Below are positions 38,691-47,372 of a stretch of 64,000 nucleotides of DNA, one piece after another. Numbering within the stretch: the stretch's first letter is position 1; each line of letters starts with the position of its first letter. The notes under the pieces are model-generated. The model was not told the origin of the DNA. It ran no database searches and saw only the letters and a program-made list of their open reading frames with translations. The stretch comes from Candidatus Woesearchaeota archaeon. Its GTDB lineage: Archaea > Nanobdellota > Nanobdellia > Woesearchaeales > GW2011-AR4. The translations under genes and the position numbers were made by a program. The stretch covers positions 1 through 64,000 of the forward strand of contig JACPBQ010000005.1 of NCBI GenBank assembly GCA_016180235.1, written 5' to 3'.

Positions 38691-39281
38691 ATGCCACTGA
38701 CCAAAATACCAAAATTATTAAATACTCCACTAAATAAGACATACTTAACGGGGGTGATAAGATTGCAGTCTGAAGAAAGTTCTACTTATAAAAATCTAAT
38801 TTCCAATATAGACCTCAACAGAAGCATAGACACTATTGATTATTTTAATTTTTCAGATATGGATAAAGAGCCAAAGTTCATGGAGTTTTTAAATGATATC
38901 AGCCAGGACAATGATACAATAGAGCTCAGCCTGATAAAGAATAAAGTGTACAAGGAAGCGGTAATAATGTCATTGAATATAATCAATGCTGAAAAAGGCC
39001 TGCTGAAAGAGATAATAAAAGACGAGCAGAAGACTTTCGGCGGAAGCAAGCTTTTTTATGTGAATGACGGCTTTGACAGGATACTGGTAATGGCTGTGCG
39101 GGGAAGCATGGACGGAAAACTGAACATGGCCATAAACAGGCTGAACAAGGCAAATGAGAAAATATACAGGCTGAATGCGAAGATAAAAAAGGACAATATG
39201 GAAGTTTATATGAAGAGGAAAAGCATAAACGACAGGAAAGATTCAATAGCAAATATGATCAATAATAATCTTAAAGTCTAG
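38691..39281 (+). CDS. hypothetical protein
   Basis: 196-aa ORF, coiled-coil C-terminus. Confidence 0.55.
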   Translation: MPLTKIPKLLNTPLNKTYLTGVIRLQSEESSTYKNLISNIDLNRSIDTIDYFNFSDMDKEPKFMEFLNDISQDNDTIELSLIKNKVYKEAVIMSLNIINAEKGLLKEIIKDEQKTFGGSKLFYVNDGFDRILVMAVRGSMDGKLNMAINRLNKANEKIYRLNAKIKKDNMEVYMKRKSINDRKDSIANMINNNLKV

Positions 39282-40306
39282 GCCAGATTTTTCTTCAGAT
39301 TCTCTACGAACTCCCTGAACTGGCGCTGCTTTACATTTGCGCCGCATGCATACTCGTGGCCTCCGCCATAGCCCTCTAAGCCGGCCAATGCCTTGTCAAG
39401 GAGCGGAGGCAGGATTGTGTTTTTGCTCCTTATGCTCATCCTCACATCATCATCTTTTTTCCTTCCAACCAATATCACCTTATCCGGGAATTGGTACAGC
39501 AGCTCATTTGCTATATCACCGGTAAAGCTCATCTTGTCATCTTCGTATGTAAAAACCAGAAGCTTATCCCTGGTTGCAGCCTTGACTGCGCTTTTCAGCA
39601 TATCATTGTATATTTTATTGAGCTTCTCATACCGTTTGTAGATGAATTTCCCGGCAGCGGTTTCCTGGTTGAGGATCTCGTAAGGGGTCTTTATCCTTGT
39701 AAGTATCTTGATGTTTTTCATGACGTCTGCTGTTTTGCCCTTCAGGCAGAAAGAAAATATTTTGATCAACGTCCCAAGTTTTGTTGTAAAATAAATGTCG
39801 CCTATCGTATTTTTATCTTCAATCAAATCCGGATACTGCTTTCTGAAATCGCCAAGAAATTCAGGAATATAGTAATCTGCTATGCTCCCTAAAGCCGCTA
39901 TCCACAAGTCCTGCTTAACGACATTATAGCACATGTAGGTCGTAGGGGTATTTGAATCCTTTTTCCTAATCCTTGGGTTGAAATACAAAACACCATTAAC
40001 CTTGTGCGGGCCGTGGTGGTCAATCCAGACTATGGGCTCGGGGCATGCATCCACAAAATCCTGGCCCAAAAGGGCAACATCGAGCACAAAAACCTTGTCA
40101 GGCTTATAGTCTTCCAGGCTTGGCGATAATCTGGCATCAAGCTTTGGGTGCGTCTTGACTACAATCCCATGGCCCTCCTTCTTGTAGCGATAAAGCAATA
40201 AGAAAGAGGACAATCCGTCAGGATCATCATCAAAGAAATACAAAGGATTCTGGCAGTGGTCCAGCTCATCCTTAATATGCTGGTACTGTTTTTGCGTCAA
40301 TGCCAT
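39278..40306 (-). CDS. DHH family phosphoesterase (second RecJ-like protein)
   Basis: YFFDDDPDGLSS, WIDHHGPHK, GYGGGHEYACGA; MALTQKQ start preferred. Confidence 0.85.
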   Translation of the reverse strand: MALTQKQYQHIKDELDHCQNPLYFFDDDPDGLSSFLLLYRYKKEGHGIVVKTHPKLDARLSPSLEDYKPDKVFVLDVALLGQDFVDACPEPIVWIDHHGPHKVNGVLYFNPRIRKKDSNTPTTYMCYNVVKQDLWIAALGSIADYYIPEFLGDFRKQYPDLIEDKNTIGDIYFTTKLGTLIKIFSFCLKGKTADVMKNIKILTRIKTPYEILNQETAAGKFIYKRYEKLNKIYNDMLKSAVKAATRDKLLVFTYEDDKMSFTGDIANELLYQFPDKVILVGRKKDDDVRMSIRSKNTILPPLLDKALAGLEGYGGGHEYACGANVKQRQFREFVENLKKNLA

Positions 40307-40408
40307 GAAAAATAAATAAAAGAGGCTATATTTAAATATATGCATCATGCCAAAACACATGATTAAGTTAAAACAACAAAATTCCACTTATGATGGGTGG
40401 TTTTTGAC

Positions 40409-41641
40409 ATGAAAAAAAAATTTTCTTTGGGAGCGCTGCTTTTTGTAGTCTTTATCGATTTAGTTGGAATAGGCATAATAATCCCAATTCTGCCCCTAGT
40501 GCTGCTGGAAAGCAGCATGACAGCAGGCCTGGAAGACTCCATAAAGACCTTCCTTACCGGCCTGCTGCTTGCCAGCTACCCCTTTGCGCAGTTTTTTGGG
40601 GCCCCTATACTCGGAGCACTGAGCGACAAGCATGGCAGAAAACCTATCCTTATACTTTCGATGATTGGGGCATTTTTTGGATACACACTTTTCGCTTTCG
40701 GGCTATTGGCAGGGAATATCTTTTTTCTGTTTATCAGCAGGATACTTGCTGGCTTTACGGCTGGAAATATCGCGGTTGTAAAGTCAATAATTGCGGATAC
40801 AAGCGATGAAAAATCAAAGGTAAAGAATTTCGGGCTTGTAGGGGTGGCATTCGGACTGGGATTCATACTTGGGCCTTTTTTAGGCGGAGTGTTGAGCAAT
40901 TCATCATTGATTCCCTGGTTCGGCATTGAGACTCCTTTCTGGTTTGCAGCATTGCTGCTTTTTGCCAACATAGGGATGGTATTGCTTCTTGTGAAGGAGA
41001 CGCTGCCAAAGCCGTCAAATATTTCAATAAACCTGCTCACGGGACTAAAGAATGTAAAAAAGGCCGTTTATTATCCAAACCTAAGGATAGTTTTTCTTTC
41101 GTATTTCCTTTTTATGTTTGGATTTACCTTTTTCACCCAGTTTTTTCCCGTGTTCCTCTATGACAGGTTTTCATACACTCCGTCTCAGATAGGGCTTCTC
41201 TTTGCATATGTGGGCTTATGGATAGCCTTTGCGCAGGGAATCATGGTAAGGCCAATAGCGAAGAGATTTAAGCCCCATGCTGTCTTAAGGTATTCTATGC
41301 TTGCCATACCGATAGTGTTATTGCTGCTATTGATCCCAGAGGATGCCCATTACCTTTATTTTATCCTTCCCCTGATGGCGCTGGCAAATGGGCTGAACCT
41401 TCCCAACTTCTCTGCATTGTTCTCCAACCTCGCAAGCAAAAGCTCACAGGGCGAGATACTCGGCATCGAGCAGTCCCTTCTTTCGCTTGCAATGATAGTG
41501 CCGCCAGTAATTGCGGGAATCGCTGCTGCTGTCTCTTCCTCGCTTCCTATTTTGCTGGGCAGCTTATTCGTGTTTACCGGCTGGGCTGTTTTTGCGCTTT
41601 TTTACAAGGAAAAAAGAAAAGAAGTTTTCGAGGAAGTCTGA
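40409..41641 (+). CDS. MFS transporter (TetA-like)
   Basis: GALSDKHGRKPILILS, 12 TMs. Confidence 0.9.
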   Translation: MKKKFSLGALLFVVFIDLVGIGIIIPILPLVLLESSMTAGLEDSIKTFLTGLLLASYPFAQFFGAPILGALSDKHGRKPILILSMIGAFFGYTLFAFGLLAGNIFFLFISRILAGFTAGNIAVVKSIIADTSDEKSKVKNFGLVGVAFGLGFILGPFLGGVLSNSSLIPWFGIETPFWFAALLLFANIGMVLLLVKETLPKPSNISINLLTGLKNVKKAVYYPNLRIVFLSYFLFMFGFTFFTQFFPVFLYDRFSYTPSQIGLLFAYVGLWIAFAQGIMVRPIAKRFKPHAVLRYSMLAIPIVLLLLLIPEDAHYLYFILPLMALANGLNLPNFSALFSNLASKSSQGEILGIEQSLLSLAMIVPPVIAGIAAAVSSSLPILLGSLFVFTGWAVFALFYKEKRKEVFEEV

Positions 41642-41703
41642 AGGCAAAATGCTGCTTTGCGATTTCCGACACATTTATATTCTGATTTTCATTGTTAAAT
41701 GTT

Positions 41704-42915
41704 ATGCACATTCCAAAATATACTGCAAAAAACCATCCTTTGTTCAACTGCGGCAATCCAAACTGCGCTATATGCGCCAAGGCATATTCCCATATAAGGA
41801 TAAAGAAGCGGATTGTCAGGGAGGATTTTTCTACAGATGCTGTTGCCCCTTTTGTGGGAAGGTACGGGTACCCTAACATAAATATAGGGATATTAGCGCC
41901 CCCGGATGAGCAGGAAGACTCATGGCTTTATGACGCTCCAAAATTCTGGGCTGCAAACAATTTCCAGATACCAAGGGTAGTTGATTTCAGGAGCTCTTTG
42001 ATAAACTCCAGGGATAAAATTGACATCAAAAAAAGAAGCAAATTTCTGGAGCTAAACCAGGAAGTTAGCATGGCTTCGATGCCAACGGATATCGATATCA
42101 ATCTTAAAAATAAGCCAAGGTTTAGGGTAAACTACGATAATTTCATGGCTCCTACGGGGCCTTATGCAGAACTGAAAAATGCCAAATTGACTGAGAACCC
42201 AAAGATACACACCAAAGTTCAGAAAGTGCATTATGATACGGACTTAAAGGCGAATGAAGCCTTGGTTTATTTATATGAAAATAAATTTGACGAGAATTTC
42301 TTGTCAAGAATATTAAGCGTCGGCACTTTAGGCATTGGGAAAAACAGGAAATTAGTGCCGACAAGATGGTCAATCACGGCAACAGATGACACTTTGGGAA
42401 AGCATCTGATTAATAAAATAAAAAAACATAATCAAATTAATTATTCTGCCTTTTTTGGAAGCTATCTTGGGAATAATTACCTGATACTATGCTTTCCGGA
42501 AGTGTGGGGCTATGAGCTGTTTGAAACAACGGTTGCAAATCCGCAACATTACATGACTGACCATGAATTCTATGACAGCAGGAAGGATTATGCTGATAAC
42601 ACAGCAGGCGGCTATTATACGGTAAGGCTTGCAATTCTGGAGAGATTAAATGAACTGAGAAAACAAGGAAGCTGCCTGGCTTTGCGCTTTATCACCGGAG
42701 ATTATACTCTGCCTCTAGGGGTGTGGGTTACCAGGGAAGCTGCAAGGAATGCTATGTCAAGCAGGCCAATAGAGTTTTCCTCCAAGGAATTAATGCTGGA
42801 ATATGCAAGGAAGCTTATCAAAAGGAAGTTTAATTGTGATGCTGATGTTTACCTAAAACAGAGCAATATCTTAAGGAATATCAGGAGCCAATCAAAATTG
42901 ATGCAATATTTATGA
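41704..42915 (+). CDS. nreA: DNA repair protein NreA family
   Basis: FNCGNPNCAICAK zinc motif, FVGRYGYPNINIGILAPP, SMPTDIDINL, C-terminal PIP-like QSKLMQYL. Confidence 0.85.
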   Translation: MHIPKYTAKNHPLFNCGNPNCAICAKAYSHIRIKKRIVREDFSTDAVAPFVGRYGYPNINIGILAPPDEQEDSWLYDAPKFWAANNFQIPRVVDFRSSLINSRDKIDIKKRSKFLELNQEVSMASMPTDIDINLKNKPRFRVNYDNFMAPTGPYAELKNAKLTENPKIHTKVQKVHYDTDLKANEALVYLYENKFDENFLSRILSVGTLGIGKNRKLVPTRWSITATDDTLGKHLINKIKKHNQINYSAFFGSYLGNNYLILCFPEVWGYELFETTVANPQHYMTDHEFYDSRKDYADNTAGGYYTVRLAILERLNELRKQGSCLALRFITGDYTLPLGVWVTREAARNAMSSRPIEFSSKELMLEYARKLIKRKFNCDADVYLKQSNILRNIRSQSKLMQYL

Positions 42916-43049
42916 TTTAGCAATATTTGAAAAAAAATGGTTAAAACCAATGCCAATAAAAATAACCCAATAATAAAAACCAGAATAGTTAAAAAAACAA
43001 ATAAAACAAAAAAGTTTAAATATAAAATACCAAATCTAAAAGGAATAAA

Positions 43050-43130
43050 ATGGCTAACAATGATAATAAATTAAGTTCTGGAAGTGTTTTGTTAGCTTTG
43101 AATCTTTTATTGCTTCTGCTGCTGTTATAA
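43050..43130 (+). CDS. possible 26-aa hydrophobic peptide
   Basis: MANNDNKLSSGSVLLALNLLLLLLLL; TATA-like TTTAAATATA upstream. Confidence 0.35.
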   Translation: MANNDNKLSSGSVLLALNLLLLLLLL

Positions 43131-43222
43131 GGCCCAATTATAGCATATTCTTAACGGGTCTTGCATCGCTTAAAGTTTCTAGGTTCTGGGATATGCTAAA
43201 AATAATTTAAGAGTGATATAAA

Positions 43223-43480
43223 ATGAATGGAAAAGAATATCCAATCCAGGTTTTGTTTAAAAATCCAAATTTGGCTCGTGATGTCTATAAAAGATACCAA
43301 ACTAGCTATAGAGCAATGGGAGTTACTTTAGATGGTCAAGTAAGATTAGGAGGCCCTAGGCTTTATGTCTGTAGCGGAGCAGGCAGATTTCTTAATGACT
43401 TTATCGAAGAAGCTTCTGCCAAGCACCCAAATCCCAGGTATAAAATTGAGAAGGGCAGAGAGCATCTTCACTCTACCTAA
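43223..43480 (+). CDS. hypothetical protein, 85 aa
   Basis: ORF. Confidence 0.4.
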   Translation: MNGKEYPIQVLFKNPNLARDVYKRYQTSYRAMGVTLDGQVRLGGPRLYVCSGAGRFLNDFIEEASAKHPNPRYKIEKGREHLHST

Positions 43481-45995
43481 AACCCCTTAGTTCATCCAAA
43501 AACCTCTTAATAGTCTTAGGCACGTGCTCCGGCTGCGTCTGCAGTATTTTGGAAATTTCCGCAAGAACATCCCCTTTAAATGGCTCTTTATTTTTTAAAG
43601 TCAAATCCTCCTTTGATAATTTAATCCCCTTGTTTGCCGCTTTTCTTGCCTTTTTCCATTTGTCAAACAGCTCCTGGACTCTTGCCGGCAGCTGATTTAT
43701 TTCAACGTCCAATAATCCTGCGCTCTCTTCCAGTATCCTGTTTTTTCCTTCCAACTCTTTTTCAGCAGCTTTTCCAGCAGTAAACTCTATCCTTACGATG
43801 CTGTCAGATATTTTTGTTGACTTGAGAATTTTTATTTTTCCAGCTTCCGAAGTGTTGTTAAGATGGGTGCCACCGCAAGCCTGAGTGTCAATGCCTTTTA
43901 TCTGCACAATCCTCAGTTTTTTGCCCGGGACTGCGCCTCCCTGGTAAATATTCATGCTGAACAGTTTTTCGGCTTCTGTCCTGGGATAAAATTTTTTTAT
44001 GATCTCTATCTTTGAATTGACAATTTTGTTGGCTTCATCTTCTATTTTTTTTGTTTGTTCAAGGTTTAGGCTTTCGTAATGGGTAATGTCTAAAGTTGCT
44101 TTCTCTTTTGTTTTTTTGGCTCCTGCCTGGTTGACATGCTTTCCCAAAACCTTCCTAGCGGCAGCTCCAACTATGTGAGTAGAGGTATGGTGCTGGGCAA
44201 GCTGTTTTCTCCTGTCCAAATCAACCACAACGTTCACATTATCCCCGACTTTGAATTTTGGCTTATTTTTCAAAACATGGACTATTATATTTCCCTGCTT
44301 GAAGACATCCGTTAATTCCTCATCATCTATTTTTCCAAGGTCGTTTATCTGGCCCCCTGAAGTCGGATAGGCAACGGTCTTATCCAGGATTACATTATTG
44401 CCTATGATTTTGAGAATTTTCCCTTTGCTTTCGGTCTTTAAAGGATCGTCATAGTAAAGCGCCTCTGTTTCGGGCAAATTTTCAAGAGCAAGCTTTTCTT
44501 CCCTTTTTGTCTCATGCTCCTGTTTGCGGCTTTCATGCATCCCAGACACAAGAGCATAGAAATTATCGGGGATTTTGATTTCCTTGCCGAGCTTTTCAGC
44601 CTCTTCCCCGATTAATTCTGGGGCAATTCCCTGGCTGTCGTACAGCATTAATAATTTTTTTTCATTTATTTCTTCTTTAATTAATTTTGATATTATTGAA
44701 TGAGTTTTTTGTCTTGTGGCTTCATATTTTCTCTTTTCAACGCCCAATATTTCATTTACCTCGTCCAAATTTTCGCTTAATTCCGGATACAGCGGCTTCA
44801 GATATTTTGCATGTATTTCGCATAACTCATTAAAATCAATTTCCCAGCCGTATTTGTCCATCAATGACATTGCCCTCCTGAATAAAACTCTTAGATTATA
44901 GCCGCCGCCTACATTGGAAGGCAAGGCCCCATCCGACAAAGCTACAAGCAATGCTCTTGAATGCTCAGCTATAGAATACAAGGCTGCTGATTCTGAGATC
45001 TGCTTTTTTAATTCATCAACATTATAGCCGGTTTTTTTTGAAACTAAATTCCATGTTTTTTCTATGTCTTCCACTTCATCTACATTTAAATAAGAAGAAT
45101 AAGGCAGGAATTTTTTCATAAGCTCCGGGTCTATTTTTATCCCAGTAGCTTTTTTTAGCTTTTCAACCACTGTCGGAAAAGTTGTCTCATAGCTTGTCGA
45201 TTTTCCCTGAGTAAACCATGCATTCCTCTCGTGGCCCATCCCCATGTCAAGCACTTTCAGATTAAGCTCTTTGTTGCCGGAAGGCGTCTGCTCGAAAAGC
45301 ATGTAAACTTGGTTTCCAAGCTCCAGGCCGCGGCTAAAATATTCCATGCACGGCCCGAAATTTCCTCCTCCTGCCCATGCATCCTCATGGAACTTTATCT
45401 CCTGGTTTTTTAATCCCAGGCCCTGCTTCAGCCAGTTATGGATGTCGCGAAAATGCCTTGCCTGGTCCCATTCTTTTGGCTTCATGAATGCATGCTGGCC
45501 AATCATGTCAAAGCATGAATAATGGGCACCAGTAATGCCAATGTTATCTATATCATTAAACCTCAGGCATAATTGGGGAACAACTAACGGATTGGCAGGA
45601 GGCTCTACTTCCCCGCTCACCACATAAGGCTGAAAATCGTAAATAGATGCCTGCACAAAATCAGTATCCTGGCGCCATCTCGCGGTTACGGGATAGCGGT
45701 TTATAGGAGTGTATCCCCATTTTCCGAATAATTTTGCAAATTCTTTCCAGACGCCAATATAATCCAGTTTTTTTGTAGCCGGGGTATTGCCAATAAACCT
45801 AAAGCCTCCGGAGCAGGCAGGGTCTCCGCAGAAATCGTCATTGGTTGTCTGCCAGAAATGAGTGCCGCATTTTGAGCATTTTTTCCTTGAAAAGCCCTCT
45901 TTCTTAAGGACAGAAGTTGCGTAGTAATTGTCAGGATTTTGAGAGGCTTTTAATTTAAACTCCTTTTTGATTTCCTTGTCTGTTTTCATAGACAA
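43473..45995 (-). CDS. alaS: alanyl-tRNA synthetase, archaeal type
   Basis: FRFIGNTPATKKLDYIGVWKEF, TARWRQDTDFVQASIYDFQP, HHTSTHIVGAA, CGGTH. Confidence 0.95.
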   Translation of the reverse strand: MSMKTDKEIKKEFKLKASQNPDNYYATSVLKKEGFSRKKCSKCGTHFWQTTNDDFCGDPACSGGFRFIGNTPATKKLDYIGVWKEFAKLFGKWGYTPINRYPVTARWRQDTDFVQASIYDFQPYVVSGEVEPPANPLVVPQLCLRFNDIDNIGITGAHYSCFDMIGQHAFMKPKEWDQARHFRDIHNWLKQGLGLKNQEIKFHEDAWAGGGNFGPCMEYFSRGLELGNQVYMLFEQTPSGNKELNLKVLDMGMGHERNAWFTQGKSTSYETTFPTVVEKLKKATGIKIDPELMKKFLPYSSYLNVDEVEDIEKTWNLVSKKTGYNVDELKKQISESAALYSIAEHSRALLVALSDGALPSNVGGGYNLRVLFRRAMSLMDKYGWEIDFNELCEIHAKYLKPLYPELSENLDEVNEILGVEKRKYEATRQKTHSIISKLIKEEINEKKLLMLYDSQGIAPELIGEEAEKLGKEIKIPDNFYALVSGMHESRKQEHETKREEKLALENLPETEALYYDDPLKTESKGKILKIIGNNVILDKTVAYPTSGGQINDLGKIDDEELTDVFKQGNIIVHVLKNKPKFKVGDNVNVVVDLDRRKQLAQHHTSTHIVGAAARKVLGKHVNQAGAKKTKEKATLDITHYESLNLEQTKKIEDEANKIVNSKIEIIKKFYPRTEAEKLFSMNIYQGGAVPGKKLRIVQIKGIDTQACGGTHLNNTSEAGKIKILKSTKISDSIVRIEFTAGKAAEKELEGKNRILEESAGLLDVEINQLPARVQELFDKWKKARKAANKGIKLSKEDLTLKNKEPFKGDVLAEISKILQTQPEHVPKTIKRFLDELRGFR

Positions 45996-46062
45996 GAATA
46001 TTTAAGGTTAATATAAAAAGATTTAGGTTTTGTTAATTGGAATAGAAATACCTAAAAAGATT

Positions 46063-46308
46063 TTAAAGCCCTGTGGCTGCAATCTCCTCTAAATGTCTTA
46101 AAACAGCTGTATCCTCTGGTGCCTCTCTTCTTCGATTTTCAATTGATCCCACATATTCCAATGCAGGATCCCCCATGGTAATAGCTCCGATTCCCAACAT
46201 TAAGGGGTCAGCTTCTTTCTGCACTGGAACTGCATCATTCGCTGGCCTAGGAGGCACTGCGTAATCCAATCCTTTTTCTGGATCATAACGAAAAGCAACT
46301 CCGTCCAT
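46063..46308 (-). CDS. hypothetical protein, 81 aa
   Basis: ORF with shared-type promoter. Confidence 0.45.
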   Translation of the reverse strand: MDGVAFRYDPEKGLDYAVPPRPANDAVPVQKEADPLMLGIGAITMGDPALEYVGSIENRRREAPEDTAVLRHLEEIAATGL

Positions 46309-46337
46309 TTTAATTCAAAAAGGTGATAAAATACTGC

Positions 46338-46377
46338 ATTTATAAATCTTTCCATTTTATAACTATGAATAAGTGGT
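46338..46377 (-). promoter_or_regulatory. shared promoter/operator (ACCACTTATTCATAGTTATAAAATGGAAAGATTTATAAA)
   Basis: About 30 bp upstream of the 46308 start. Confidence 0.65.
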
Positions 46378-46399
46378 AAAAAGAAGAATAAAGTTTTGA

Positions 46400-46690
46400 T
46401 TAAACCCTGTACACTACATCATGCTGCCTTGCATGCTCTTTTACCTTCAATCCGATGCTCTGGCCCTTTTTAGCTTCCTGTATCTTGTCTTGTTCTATCT
46501 GCATGCTCTCCACTTTCTGGGCAAAGTCGCTTGTAGCGCCTTTAATTTTTATCTTGTCTCCTACCTTTAGCGTATCGCTCAGCTCGACTACTGCAACACC
46601 GATGTTTGTGTAGTAGTGGGTTATTTTTCCTACTTTCTTGCCCAATTCCTTTTCAGCGGCTTTTTTCTTAGTTTTTTGCTCTTCAGCCAT
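46400..46690 (-). CDS. EF-Tu domain 2-like (translation elongation factor-like) protein
   Basis: KITHYYTNIGVAVVELSDTLKVGDKIKIKGATSDFAQKVESMQIEQDKIQEAKKGQSIGLKV. Confidence 0.8.
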   Translation of the reverse strand: MAEEQKTKKKAAEKELGKKVGKITHYYTNIGVAVVELSDTLKVGDKIKIKGATSDFAQKVESMQIEQDKIQEAKKGQSIGLKVKEHARQHDVVYRV

Positions 46691-46880
46691 AAAACCACCC
46701 TAAATAGATTATTCTTCTTTTGGAATATTTAAAATTGTCGGAAATTTGTTGAAAGAATAGTGGAAAAGTCTGCGTGACTGCGGTTATAAAAACTTTTCCC
46801 GCGCCTGGTTTTTTATTATTTTTTTATTATGTATGCCGAAACATATTTAAAACCACATAAAAATCCAAAGGTGCTTAAAT

Positions 46881-47036
46881 GCCCCGGTAGCTTAGACATG
46901 CTAATCATGGAGCAACAGGTAGAGCGTGCGTGTTCTACCATCAGAACCACGAAGCTGTTAGACTTGCTAGCGGGCACCGCAAGCCTTGATATTGTAAGGC
47001 CGGTAGAGGTCACCAGTTCGAGTCTGGTCCGGGGCG
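46881..47036 (+). tRNA. tRNA-Asn(GUU) with four introns (46896-46915, 46931-46953, 46961-46975, 46982-47006)
   Basis: Spliced 73-nt GCCCCGGTAGCTTAGCAGGTAGAGCGTGCGGCTGTTAACCGCAAGGTCACCAGTTCGAGTCTGGTCCGGGGCG folds as a cloverleaf; introns 2 and 4 fit 3-4-3 BHB with 5-bp inner helices. Confidence 0.85.
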
Positions 47037-47056
47037 TTTATTTTATACCAATCCAC

Positions 47057-47183
47057 GGGCCTGTAGTTCAGCCTGGTTAGAATGCTCGAGCCTCCAGAAA
47101 AGGCGGCAAAACTGATAACCGGCTGTTAGACATCGAGAGCCAAAAGCCGAGAATGGTCGACAGTTCAAATCTGTCCAGGCCCA
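47057..47183 (+). tRNA. tRNA-Ile(GAU) with three introns (47089-47110, 47118-47131, 47138-47153)
   Basis: Spliced 75-nt GGGCCTGTAGTTCAGCCTGGTTAGAATGCTCGACTGATAATCGAGTGGTCGACAGTTCAAATCTGTCCAGGCCCA folds as a cloverleaf; introns 1 and 2 fit BHB/BHL. Confidence 0.83.
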
Positions 47184-47190
47184 TCATACT

Positions 47191-47270
47191 TTCGAACGAA
47201 ATGAGAAAGCTCTTGAGGGCTTATAAGGGCAGACTGCCCTTATGTTCGAACTGAGCAGGCCCATTGATTC
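47191..47270 (+). other. three-way-junction-like hairpin element downstream of tRNA-Ile
   Basis: TTCGAAC/GTTCGAA outer arms, AAGC/GCTT hairpin, ATAAGGGCA-GAC-TGCCCTTAT hairpin, then second CAGGCCCA. Confidence 0.5.
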
Positions 47271-47372
47271 TTACCGCTATAACTTATGAAATCCGCAGGC
47301 ATTGATAAAAATTTTTACTACCCAAAAAGTTTAAATATAAGTTGCTATTTTAGAATAGATACTAATTAAAAG

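Noticed and set aside
46829-47080. 83-aa ORF across tRNA-Asn
   Set aside because: Coincides with the intron-containing tRNA-Asn; no protein features
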